From UBA4416 sp040389965 (lineage in GTDB: Bacteria; Bacteroidota; Bacteroidia; B-17B0; Aurantibacillaceae): DNA of 64,000 nt. Below, piece after piece: positions 24,849-33,606 of the stretch (position 1 is its first letter; every line of letters starts with the position of its first letter). The stretch is taken from positions 1-64,000 of the forward strand of contig JAZJZF010000041.1 in NCBI GenBank assembly GCA_040389965.1. The letters run 5' to 3'. The notes below the pieces were generated by a model. The model was not told the DNA's origin, made no database searches, and was given only the letters and a program-made list of their open reading frames with translations. Both the position numbers and the translations under genes were made by a program.

Positions 24849-24896
24849 ATACCCATGTTTGTCTCAAGAACAAACACAAATGACTAAACTGGGTAT
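24849..24896 (+). promoter_or_regulatory. Structured 5' leader of rsgA
   Basis: Two nested stems can be drawn: outer ATACCCA (24849-24855) with TGGGTAT (24890-24896), inner TGTTTGT (24856-24862) with ACAAACA (24870-24876) around a 7-base loop. Both are perfect 7-bp stems that stack directly on the 5' side, with a 13-base bulge on the 3' side. It starts seven bases after the -7 box, so it would be the first part of the mRNA. Confidence 0.5.
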
Positions 24897-24937
24897 ACCA
24901 TATGGCAATTAAAAAACAAACAATTTAGACATATGAA

Positions 24938-25873
24938 ATGGAAGCCTTAGTTATTAAATCTACCGGAAGCTGGTACCTTGTTCGTATTGACAGCGGAGAG
25001 CTGCTGGAATGCCGTTTAAAAGGTAAAATAAGGCTGGACGACAGAAAAACTACTAACCCTGTTGCCGTTGGCGATATTGTGGATATTCAGCGTGATAAGG
25101 ATGGAAGTAACCAAATCACGAACATACATCCGCGAAAAAATTACATTATCCGTAAATCCATTAACCTTTCCAAACAAGCACATATTATAGCCAGTAACCT
25201 CGATCAGGCCATACTGGTAGCTACACTGGTTGCCCCGCGAACGTCTTTAGGATTTATTGACCGGTTTTTATTAACGGCCGAAGCCTATGATATTCCTGCA
25301 AAAATTGTATTCAATAAAAAAGATGTGCTGGATGAAGAAATGCTGGCCTTGCAACAGGAAATTATTGATGTGTATACTGCCATTGGTTACGAATGTTTTG
25401 TGATCTCTTCTTTCGATAAAAATGATATTGAAATACTGAAAACTGTTTTAAAAGATAAAACCACCTTAATTGCAGGACACAGCGGCGTGGGCAAAACTAC
25501 TCTGGTAAATGCCATTGATCCTGCTTTGAATTTAAGGACGGGTGATATTTCTTCTGCCCATTTAAAAGGAATGCATACAACTACTTTTGCCGAATTATTT
25601 CCTTTGTCTTTTGGCGGAAACATTATCGATTCGCCTGGCATTAAAGAACTGGGCCTTGTAGAAATGAAAAAAGAAGAAGTAGGACATTATTTCCCTGAGA
25701 TACGGGATATTATGAACGAATGTAAATTCAATAACTGCCTGCACGTAAATGAGCCACACTGTGCTGTTATAAAGGCTGTGGAAGAAGGTACTATTTCTTC
25801 AGAAAGATACCAGAGCTACCTTGGTATTTTAAACGGCGAAGAAATGGATTGGAAAGAGTGGGAACTTCGTTAA
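24938..25873 (+). CDS. rsgA: Ribosome small-subunit-dependent GTPase A
   Basis: The 311-residue protein shows the circularly permuted GTPase order: OB-fold (about 1-65), G4 NKKDVL, then G1 GHSGVGKTTLVN, G3 DSPGIKELG, and a C-terminal zinc motif (CKFNNCLHVNEPHCAV). RsgA checks late maturation of the 30S subunit and releases RbfA. The leader carries a perfect double-stem structure. Convergent with the OmpA-family gene, one base apart. Confidence 0.95.
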   Translation: MEALVIKSTGSWYLVRIDSGELLECRLKGKIRLDDRKTTNPVAVGDIVDIQRDKDGSNQITNIHPRKNYIIRKSINLSKQAHIIASNLDQAILVATLVAPRTSLGFIDRFLLTAEAYDIPAKIVFNKKDVLDEEMLALQQEIIDVYTAIGYECFVISSFDKNDIEILKTVLKDKTTLIAGHSGVGKTTLVNAIDPALNLRTGDISSAHLKGMHTTTFAELFPLSFGGNIIDSPGIKELGLVEMKKEEVGHYFPEIRDIMNECKFNNCLHVNEPHCAVIKAVEEGTISSERYQSYLGILNGEEMDWKEWELR

Positions 25874-25874
25874 A

Positions 25875-27941
25875 TTATTTTCCTTTCAGTTTCACATTCA
25901 GATCAGCCTCTTTCAGGATCTTGAAAGCAGTTCTTCTGTTCTTTTGATGTGCTTCTTCAAACTCATCACTCTTAGGAACCATTTTGGCAATCTCTTCATC
26001 TTTAATTAAAGGTTGCGATTCTCCGTAACCAGTTGCAATTAAACGATCTTTGGCAATGCCCTTGCTGATAAGGTAATCTACACAGGACTTAGCACGAGCC
26101 TGTGACAGTTTAAGGTTTAATTTATCACTTCCCCTTGTATCTGTATGCGCATTGATTTCAATACTAAAGTTGTCATTCAATTGTAAATAATCATAGATCT
26201 TATCCAGGATCTCCAGTGATTTTGGTCTTAAAGTTGCTTTATTTAAATCGTATTCAATCCCTTCAATAACGATATCTTCATCAGGAATTTTAACCAATAC
26301 GAAGTCTCTTTCCAAATGTGCACTTTCGGTTAAGCCTTTCGTAGTAGCACTTGAAGAGCTTGCCTGGTAACCTTTTTTCTGTGCCTTTAAAAAGTAATCC
26401 ATGTTTTCAAGCAGGGGCGACGAATAAAAACCTTTATCATCTGTAATTAAAAACAAAGGTTCCATATCGTTATGTACATCTTTAATAGTTACCAAAGCAC
26501 TTGGTATCGGATCACCTGTAGCATCATCCGTTACATAACCACTAATATCAAAAACGATAGGCTCGTTCTCAAATTCATAAATATCATAACAGTTTCCACC
26601 AGGACAATCTTCTCGGTCGCTGGCAAAATAACCTTTGGTCTGTAATCTGTCTAAAATAAAATAAGCATCGTCTTTGCTTGAATTAATTGGTCTCCCGAGG
26701 TTTTTAGGGAAAGCATAAACCGAATCGTCTACGTTTAAAGTACTTTTAAAAACATCAAGTCCGCCAATTCCTGTATGCCCGTTTGAACTAAAAAACAGTG
26801 TATTGGAAATGCTGTGAAAGAACGGTGTAGTTTCATCGCCGGTAGTATTTAACGATGCTAAATTAACCGCTTCTCCCGTTATACCATTCTCGTCTATATT
26901 ACATACATATAAGTCGAAACCGCCTTTACCGCCTGGTTTGTTTGATGAGAAAAATAATTTTGTGCCGTCGAAAGAAATATAGGGCTGCACCGATTTGTAA
27001 CCTGCCATATTAACGGTTTGTGTCAATTTATACGCTTCGTAAAAAAAGCCGTCTTTCATTTTGGCCATGTAAATAAATGCCTCATTTCTGTTGGCATCAC
27101 TCCAGCGTGTAAAAAACATAATATCATCGGATGATATAACGCTTGAACCTTCATGTAAACCGGTATTTACGGGTCTTCCGAAGTTAACAGGTTTCATCCA
27201 ACCCGAATCTTTCAATTCAGTGTAATACAAATCGCATAAATACCTTGAATCCTGTTTTTCAGGATCAAGCAATACTCCGCCTTTTCTGGCGCTTGTAAAC
27301 AAGAGTTTTGTTGGACTTCCCCAATACATGGGCGCAAAGCTCGCTGTACCTGTATTGAATACGATGGTATCCATTTTTTTTACGATGATCATTTGCTTGT
27401 AGCTGTTTGTATCCAGAGCAAAATAACAAGAGCTGATCTTTTTTTGAATAGCTGATTTTATAGAATCGTTCGTTGTGGAGTTTAATAGCTCTTCAAGGCT
27501 TGTCATAGCGCCTTTGTAATTTTTTAAATTCATGAGCGACACCGCATAGTTATAGGCATCGCCGGGATAAGAACCATTATCCACTACCTTTTTATAATAA
27601 GCAGTAGCATTCGGGTAATCAAAAATTAAACGGTAAGAAGTAGCTAATTGATGATTGACATAATCTGCTTTTGAGATAGGAGCAGGAGCTACACTCTTTT
27701 TCTTTGTACTATCCTGTTTAAAATCTTTTGTTTTGAGGTTAACCAACTGCACTTCATAAGGCAGGATCAATTCGGCTAAAACTGTTGTGTCATCCAATAC
27801 CTTTGTATAATAGGAAATTGCGGTGGCATAATCTTTCTTCTCGAAAGCAGCGTCGGCATATTTCAACCAAAGTTTTTTTGATTGCCCTGATACATGAATC
27901 GATGCAAAGAGTACAGTAACTAATAAAAATAATTTTCTCAT
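25875..27941 (-). CDS. OmpA-family protein with TPR, PD40 and carboxypeptidase-like domains
   Basis: The 688-residue protein has a signal peptide, TPR-like helices (about 20-190), WD40-like PD40 strands (about 200-460, with TKLFFSSNKPGGKGGFDLYV), a carboxypeptidase regulatory-like domain (about 470-550, SGYVTDDATGDPIPSALV) and a C-terminal OmpA domain (about 560-685, EINAHTDTRGSDKLNLKLS) that binds peptidoglycan. This is the layout of PorE-like envelope proteins tied to T9SS. It is the last gene of the adhesin operon, six bases after the PorP gene. Confidence 0.88.
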   Translation of the reverse strand: MRKLFLLVTVLFASIHVSGQSKKLWLKYADAAFEKKDYATAISYYTKVLDDTTVLAELILPYEVQLVNLKTKDFKQDSTKKKSVAPAPISKADYVNHQLATSYRLIFDYPNATAYYKKVVDNGSYPGDAYNYAVSLMNLKNYKGAMTSLEELLNSTTNDSIKSAIQKKISSCYFALDTNSYKQMIIVKKMDTIVFNTGTASFAPMYWGSPTKLLFTSARKGGVLLDPEKQDSRYLCDLYYTELKDSGWMKPVNFGRPVNTGLHEGSSVISSDDIMFFTRWSDANRNEAFIYMAKMKDGFFYEAYKLTQTVNMAGYKSVQPYISFDGTKLFFSSNKPGGKGGFDLYVCNIDENGITGEAVNLASLNTTGDETTPFFHSISNTLFFSSNGHTGIGGLDVFKSTLNVDDSVYAFPKNLGRPINSSKDDAYFILDRLQTKGYFASDREDCPGGNCYDIYEFENEPIVFDISGYVTDDATGDPIPSALVTIKDVHNDMEPLFLITDDKGFYSSPLLENMDYFLKAQKKGYQASSSSATTKGLTESAHLERDFVLVKIPDEDIVIEGIEYDLNKATLRPKSLEILDKIYDYLQLNDNFSIEINAHTDTRGSDKLNLKLSQARAKSCVDYLISKGIAKDRLIATGYGESQPLIKDEEIAKMVPKSDEFEEAHQKNRRTAFKILKEADLNVKLKGK

Positions 27942-27947
27942 ACTTTG

Positions 27948-28943
27948 TTATAATCTCGGGCAGTGACGTGCTTCTTTTGATTTTGATTTTTTTGCCAGAT
28001 AGGTAAATGAAAGTTCGAATGCACCTCTGTATTTTGAGGCATCTTTTAAAGAAGACATGTTAGCATCGTAGCCTATTTTAGCAATGTAATTATTTTTACG
28101 TGCGCCTATATAAACAACTCCTGCATCTTTTACGCGGTAGTTAAGCCCTGCCAATAAATAAAATTCCTGTTCTTTAAAAAAGTAACCTGCATCTACAGAG
28201 TACAATTGCTCTGTCGCGTTTTTTTGCATCATAATCAGCACTTTGGGTAATACATAAAATAACTCAGTAATGTTGATCCTTAACCCGGCATGCACATAAT
28301 GCCTGATAGGTAAGCGGTTATTGGTATTATAATAAGTTTCTTTAGGGTTTGATAAGTTAAATACAGAATATCCTAAAAAAGGATTTAAGCGCGCCTGTTG
28401 TTTAGAATTAAAATACATGAAACCGGCATTTAACTGTGGTGTCATAAACGACTGTCGGTTAAAGGATTCTCCCGATGGCAACGTATTATCAAACGAACCA
28501 CCATTTTGATTGCTGTATTGGTTATCGAATGTATATAAAGCGGCTTCCACTCTTTTTTGTGTAACACCTGCCTGTAAACCAAAGGAAATATTGTTGAATC
28601 TTTTCTTATCTAAACCCACTGCATACGAAACAGAACCAAGTGCCTGGAAGACATTATAATTACCTACGCCGGCGCGCATATTCATAATTTGTCCACCAAA
28701 GCCCCATTTGCCTTTTGGTGCATCAAGGCTTATAAGGGCTGTGTTATAAGGCTTAAAAGCTACTGTACGCCATTGATTTCTGTATTGCGCATGTACCCTG
28801 AAATTTGCATCTACCACACCCGTTAAGGCCGGATTCAAAAACATTGGCGCGGCATCGTACATAGATAAATGAAAATCCTGTCCTTTTAAAGTACCACTTA
28901 TAAAAAGCACTACCGCATAAAATAATACTACTTGTTTTTTCAT
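27948..28943 (-). CDS. PorP/SprF-family type IX secretion outer-membrane protein
   Basis: The 331-residue protein has a signal peptide and the PorP/SprF pattern: FHLSMYDAAPMFLNPALTGV, VHAQYRNQWRTV, LISLDAPKGKWGFGGQI, then beta-barrel-like strands ending in a basic region. SprF-like proteins bind the C-terminal signal of type B T9SS substrates. It lies two bases after the 1228-residue adhesin gene, so the two are probably a substrate-receptor pair. Confidence 0.88.
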   Translation of the reverse strand: MKKQVVLFYAVVLFISGTLKGQDFHLSMYDAAPMFLNPALTGVVDANFRVHAQYRNQWRTVAFKPYNTALISLDAPKGKWGFGGQIMNMRAGVGNYNVFQALGSVSYAVGLDKKRFNNISFGLQAGVTQKRVEAALYTFDNQYSNQNGGSFDNTLPSGESFNRQSFMTPQLNAGFMYFNSKQQARLNPFLGYSVFNLSNPKETYYNTNNRLPIRHYVHAGLRINITELFYVLPKVLIMMQKNATEQLYSVDAGYFFKEQEFYLLAGLNYRVKDAGVVYIGARKNNYIAKIGYDANMSSLKDASKYRGAFELSFTYLAKKSKSKEARHCPRL

Positions 28944-28945
28944 GT

Positions 28946-31900
28946 TTACCTTAATAAAGTTACGTCACCGGTTTTTTTAATTATTTTTCCGTTGAGCATT
29001 TCGACATCTACTACCCATACATACACTCCAATAGGCTGTTCTGTTCCGTTGAACGTACCGTTCCAGCCATTCAGCTGATCGTTAGTTTCAAAAATTAATT
29101 GTCCCCAGTTATTATAAACCCTTACCGTAATTGTTTTAAAAGGACCTCCTCTTACAAGGAAATAATCATTTTGTCCGTCTGCGTTTGGCGAAAACGCTGT
29201 AGGCACATCCGGTAATAATACCACAGTGATGTCTTTTCGTAAGGTATCAATACAACCGTTAATATCTTTTACTGCCAGGTAAACACTGAAGTCTCCCGGT
29301 GTAGAATAAGAGTGGGTAGGGTTTTGCTGGTTACTTGCCGATTCATCTCCGAAGCCCCAGTACCAGTTCACCAACGAGGATGGCCCGGTAGACAGATCAG
29401 TAAAGTTTCCTGTTTCCAATGCTTCCAAAGGATCCGGGTTTATACTGAAATTAGCAGTTGGGCCGGGGATCACCGTAATTTGCTTGATCACTGTATCCTT
29501 GCAACCAAAAGATGATGTTACGGTTAACGCCACCGTGTAGTTACTTGCACTGCTATAAGCATGTGTAGGATTTTGAATTCCTGATGTGGCATTATCTCCA
29601 AAATTCCAGTTCCAGCCAATTAAACTTCCCGATTGTGTTTTCGAGGAATCCACAAACTGCGTGGGATTACCCACACAAGGGGTATTTTGATAGAACATGG
29701 CCTGCGGTAAAAAATAAATTTCGATAGGCCTTTGAATCGTATCTCTGCAACCGTTACTACTAAATACAACGTGTGTGACTGTATAAGTACCCGGATTGGC
29801 ATAGGCATGAGTAGCATTCTGCGCAATAGAAGTTGCGTTATCTCCAAAATTCCAGCTCCAACCTGTAATGCTTCCCGTACCGGTAGTTGAGTTATCTGTA
29901 AAATTAGCCGGTTTTTTAGAACATTGATTGTTCGCATTATAATCTGCATAAGGTGCAGGTTTAAATGTAAGCTTTACGGTATCGCGAATGGCAGCACAAC
30001 CTTTATTATAGGTAGAAGTAAGTATGAGCCTGACCGAACCTGCTGATATATCGAGGGGCGAGGGCTGATAATAAGTCGTTAATAAAGAATCATCCGGTGT
30101 AAAAACGCCTGTTCCTAATGTGGTCCAGGCACCTGTAGTTGTTAAACCTACAACTGTTCCGTTTAACGGAATCAATTGATTATCGCATATGGCATTATCG
30201 TTACCCGCGTTTACCAACGGCGATTTTGCAATGATCACAACCACTGTATCTTTTTCCGGTAAGCAGTTACTTCCGGTAGAAGTAAGGATCAGTTTTACCT
30301 GTCCAGCCAGTGTATCATTTTGTCCGAGTGTGTAAACCGTACTTAAATTGTTAGCATTTCCAAACGAACCGTTCCCTAGTGATGTCCAGGTACCGGCGCT
30401 GGCGCCACCTGTGATAGTACCATTTACAGGATAAAACACATTACTTGAACAAATGGTGTCATTAATTCCGGCATTAACATTTGGTTTAGGAGTTACTGTA
30501 ATTTTTAAACTGTCGTATACCTGCTTACAGTTTAAATTGTTAGTAGATGTCAATCTTATAATAATATTGCCCTGAGTAATATCGGCAGGACTTAATTGAT
30601 AAACTGTACTTAAAGAAGTAGTGCTTGGCGTAAATAAACCCGAACCGGTTGAAGACCATACTCCTGTTGTAAATAACACGCCTACCGTACCGGTAATAGC
30701 AACCGTAGGATTATTAGCACACACCGATACATCGCCACTTGTATTAACTACAGGAGGATTAATAAATTTAACGACTAAACTATCATACGTATTAGGGCAA
30801 CCATTTAAACTACCGGTCGATGTCAGTTTTATTTTAACACTGTCTGCAACAAGATCGGCCGGTGAAGGAAGATACGTTGTATTTAATGAGCCCGGATTAC
30901 CAAAGGAACCTGATCCTGAGCTTGTCCAGTTTGTTCCTGCCGCAAATTGCAGAGTGCCTGATAAAGCAACCGACGAAATATTATTTTTACATAAGGTTAC
31001 GCCATTGTTTGCATTAACAATCGGAGATTTAAAAATATTAACGAGTACAGTATCTCTTACGGGTGTACAGTTACCTGTAGAAGATAAAATCAGTTTTATT
31101 TGAGATTGATTTAAATCGTTAGTGCTTAAAGAATAGGTTGTAATAAGGTTTGTAGGATTTCCGAAAGTTCCCGTACCGTTAGGTGTTGTCCAGATTCCGG
31201 TTGTTGAGCCACCTGAGACAGTTCCGTTTAATGACACTGTTGTTGTGGCTGTACAAATGTTTTTATCGGGATCAGCTACCGTAAATGTTTTTCTTAAAAA
31301 AGAAGACATATAATGGTATAAACATCCGCTGCTGGAACCACCGTTAATTACACCCATCGAAAATACATCTACTGAATTGGTTAAGAGGTTAGCTGTTCCC
31401 GCTGCTATTTCAGCGGTTGTGTAGCTGCGCTGGAACCCGCTTAAGGTACCGCCTGTACCCGGCACAACTGTAAATTGTGATGCCGGCATCAATGTTGTAC
31501 TTCCGTTGAGGGTAAAAGAACCAACAGCAGTAGTTTTACAAAGTATATTAAGAATAAAAGTTTGCGTATTGGTTCTGGTAAAACTTACCTGGCTTGAACC
31601 GGCGCAGTTTAAAGGAGGTAAAATGGCTTCTCCCATCTCGCAGCCAAAACCACTGGCATGAATCACATATACCGGCTGATCTGAAGTAACGTATGTTAAA
31701 GGCTGTGAAATTGGCACATAATAAGTATCTCCCTTATTTAGTAAAACACTGTAGGTTGCAGTTACCCCATCGTTTATAGTTATCTGAGTGAAGTTTTGTG
31801 TAGCTACAACATAACCACCTTCATTCTCTCCGGCACTTAAACCGCCTTTATTAATAACGTATTGAGTGCCTACAATATCAACCGATACAATCTGGTCGCC

Positions 31901-32632
31901 CATAAGATCATAACAGCCTGAAACTCCATGAACAGAATCATCAGTCACGGTCACAGAAATAGGTTTATCGGAAACCACAATTGTTCCGCTTAAGTTTTGT
32001 CCCGCTGCAGAAGGCGTTCCGCTTATGTTTTCTACATTATAACTTTGCCCTACATTAAGTGTTATAGAATAAGTAACATTGGCGGCATGGCCAACAACAT
32101 TACATCTTGGAGTAATCCATACCGTTGTATTATTATCTGTGGCTACAATGCTTATCTGCGATTTTGGAGCAGGCGTATAAGGGCCATTGTCGGATCTTGT
32201 CTGGAAAGGACATACAAATTCTTTTCCCATCCCGTTCTGGCCTTTCATAGAAAACGTTTCGGGATTATTGACAACGGTTTCTACTTCGTAAACCACTGTG
32301 ATAGGAAAATCGGAAGTTACTTTTAAACCTCTGTTATGTACCACATTGGCCGGTATGTTTTCTACCTGATTGATGAGATGCGATAGCGATTCGGATATTA
32401 AAGAGTTGGCAGGAATAGTAAATGTTGTATCAAATGTACCTGCGGGTTGTCTTACGCGCACCTGGGTAAGATTATTAAAAGAGGAAAGCCTCATTTTAAC
32501 CGGAGTGTTACCTGCGTGCCCGGGAGTGACCCATGGCGCAGCAAACCAAAAAACTGTATCAATCTGCGATACAATTGATTTGCTGCATACAATCAGCAAG
32601 ATCAGTAAAACTCTATTTAGTGCCTTCTTCAT
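28946..32632 (-). CDS. T9SS type B adhesin with IgGFc-like, repeat and PKD domains
   Basis: The 1228-residue protein has a signal peptide (to about 23), an N-terminal IgGFc-binding-like region (about 25-450), five repeats of about 87 residues (about 452-885; each with a cysteine, then GxWTTxGTGxF, Y-x-S-x-x-D and LxLTST), three PKD domains with WNFGD-type motifs (about 895-1140), and a type B C-terminal sorting domain (about 1140-1228, TAFSPNADGQNDYFLV, then VYNNWGQLIFE). It should be exported by T9SS and held at the surface. Its start overlaps the upstream PorP gene by 20 bases. Confidence 0.9.
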   Translation of the reverse strand: MKKALNRVLLILLIVCSKSIVSQIDTVFWFAAPWVTPGHAGNTPVKMRLSSFNNLTQVRVRQPAGTFDTTFTIPANSLISESLSHLINQVENIPANVVHNRGLKVTSDFPITVVYEVETVVNNPETFSMKGQNGMGKEFVCPFQTRSDNGPYTPAPKSQISIVATDNNTTVWITPRCNVVGHAANVTYSITLNVGQSYNVENISGTPSAAGQNLSGTIVVSDKPISVTVTDDSVHGVSGCYDLMGDQIVSVDIVGTQYVINKGGLSAGENEGGYVVATQNFTQITINDGVTATYSVLLNKGDTYYVPISQPLTYVTSDQPVYVIHASGFGCEMGEAILPPLNCAGSSQVSFTRTNTQTFILNILCKTTAVGSFTLNGSTTLMPASQFTVVPGTGGTLSGFQRSYTTAEIAAGTANLLTNSVDVFSMGVINGGSSSGCLYHYMSSFLRKTFTVADPDKNICTATTTVSLNGTVSGGSTTGIWTTPNGTGTFGNPTNLITTYSLSTNDLNQSQIKLILSSTGNCTPVRDTVLVNIFKSPIVNANNGVTLCKNNISSVALSGTLQFAAGTNWTSSGSGSFGNPGSLNTTYLPSPADLVADSVKIKLTSTGSLNGCPNTYDSLVVKFINPPVVNTSGDVSVCANNPTVAITGTVGVLFTTGVWSSTGSGLFTPSTTSLSTVYQLSPADITQGNIIIRLTSTNNLNCKQVYDSLKITVTPKPNVNAGINDTICSSNVFYPVNGTITGGASAGTWTSLGNGSFGNANNLSTVYTLGQNDTLAGQVKLILTSTGSNCLPEKDTVVVIIAKSPLVNAGNDNAICDNQLIPLNGTVVGLTTTGAWTTLGTGVFTPDDSLLTTYYQPSPLDISAGSVRLILTSTYNKGCAAIRDTVKLTFKPAPYADYNANNQCSKKPANFTDNSTTGTGSITGWSWNFGDNATSIAQNATHAYANPGTYTVTHVVFSSNGCRDTIQRPIEIYFLPQAMFYQNTPCVGNPTQFVDSSKTQSGSLIGWNWNFGDNATSGIQNPTHAYSSASNYTVALTVTSSFGCKDTVIKQITVIPGPTANFSINPDPLEALETGNFTDLSTGPSSLVNWYWGFGDESASNQQNPTHSYSTPGDFSVYLAVKDINGCIDTLRKDITVVLLPDVPTAFSPNADGQNDYFLVRGGPFKTITVRVYNNWGQLIFETNDQLNGWNGTFNGTEQPIGVYVWVVDVEMLNGKIIKKTGDVTLLR

Positions 32633-33602
32633 TTTGTTTCTTCATTTTTGATTTAATACTATTATCAATATCATTCAATTCCTCTTCGTCTGCATTTAAT
32701 TTTTTCTTAGGCTTAATGAATTGGTAGGTCAGTACAATTTCCTGGGAACCACTGGTGTAAGTTCTGATTTTTGTATTAGGAATATCGTATGCGTAACCTA
32801 TAGTAAGTTTATTTTTTAAAGCAGTTACACCTACTAAAATACTGGTAGCATCATGTAAGCGGTACGAAGCGCCTACCCAAAACAGTTTATTATAAAATGC
32901 GCGTACGCTAAATTCAGGTTGTGCAGGTACAGGTTTACTAAATTTAACCAGTGCAGAAGGTTGAATAGAAATCTTTTTAGATACAGTGAACATATAGCCT
33001 GCGCTAATATAAAAGTGAGGATTCAGATTACTTTTAGAATCTTTCCAGGTAATTTTATTTCCGATGTACTGATACGTAGAAACGCCGAAAAATAATTTAT
33101 CACTATATAAATACAAACCTCCGTTCGAATCGAATACATTGTTAGATAATAAATTTCCGGTAAGCAATTCATCACCACTGTCGGCTGTTTTAGCATCGTA
33201 CAGCTTTATTCTGTATTGCATCATACCTATCGAAACACCTAAACCCAATTTATAGGTTTTATTTAATTTAACGTGGTATGCAAAAGTAAGGTAGCCCGAT
33301 GTTTTACTTAATAAACCGGTATTATCTGAATTTAATAAAGCACCTATTGCCGCTTTCTTTTGTTTACCCAAACCGCTATGTAGACTAATACCATAGGTTT
33401 TTGGTGCATTTTCAAAACCCACCCATTGATTACGGTAGTTAAGATTTACTACCAGATCCTTAGAAGAACCCGCCACTGCAGGGTTATAGGCGTAATTATT
33501 TAATACATAATTTGTATAAATAGGTAATTGCTGCGCCGTTGCAGTATTACATACTACAACATAAAGAGCCAGTATTACAGATATAAAGAAACTTTTTTTC
33601 AT
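32613..33602 (-). CDS. PorP/SprF-family type IX secretion outer-membrane protein
   Basis: The 329-residue protein has a signal peptide (about 1-23) and the family pattern NNYAYNPAVAGSSKDL, VNLNYRNQWVGF, and LTIGYAYDIPNTK near the end, with a charged lysine-rich C-terminal tail (about 290-329). It is the partner of the 1138-residue adhesin upstream (four-base gap). The last 20 bases overlap the next adhesin start, so translation is coupled. Confidence 0.9.
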   Translation of the reverse strand: MKKSFFISVILALYVVVCNTATAQQLPIYTNYVLNNYAYNPAVAGSSKDLVVNLNYRNQWVGFENAPKTYGISLHSGLGKQKKAAIGALLNSDNTGLLSKTSGYLTFAYHVKLNKTYKLGLGVSIGMMQYRIKLYDAKTADSGDELLTGNLLSNNVFDSNGGLYLYSDKLFFGVSTYQYIGNKITWKDSKSNLNPHFYISAGYMFTVSKKISIQPSALVKFSKPVPAQPEFSVRAFYNKLFWVGASYRLHDATSILVGVTALKNKLTIGYAYDIPNTKIRTYTSGSQEIVLTYQFIKPKKKLNADEEELNDIDNSIKSKMKKQNEEGTK

Positions 33603-33606
33603 AATT

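Noticed and set aside
29620..29949. Minus-strand frame of 109 residues inside the adhesin gene
   Set aside because: An out-of-frame shadow of the PKD-coding region; no family pattern.
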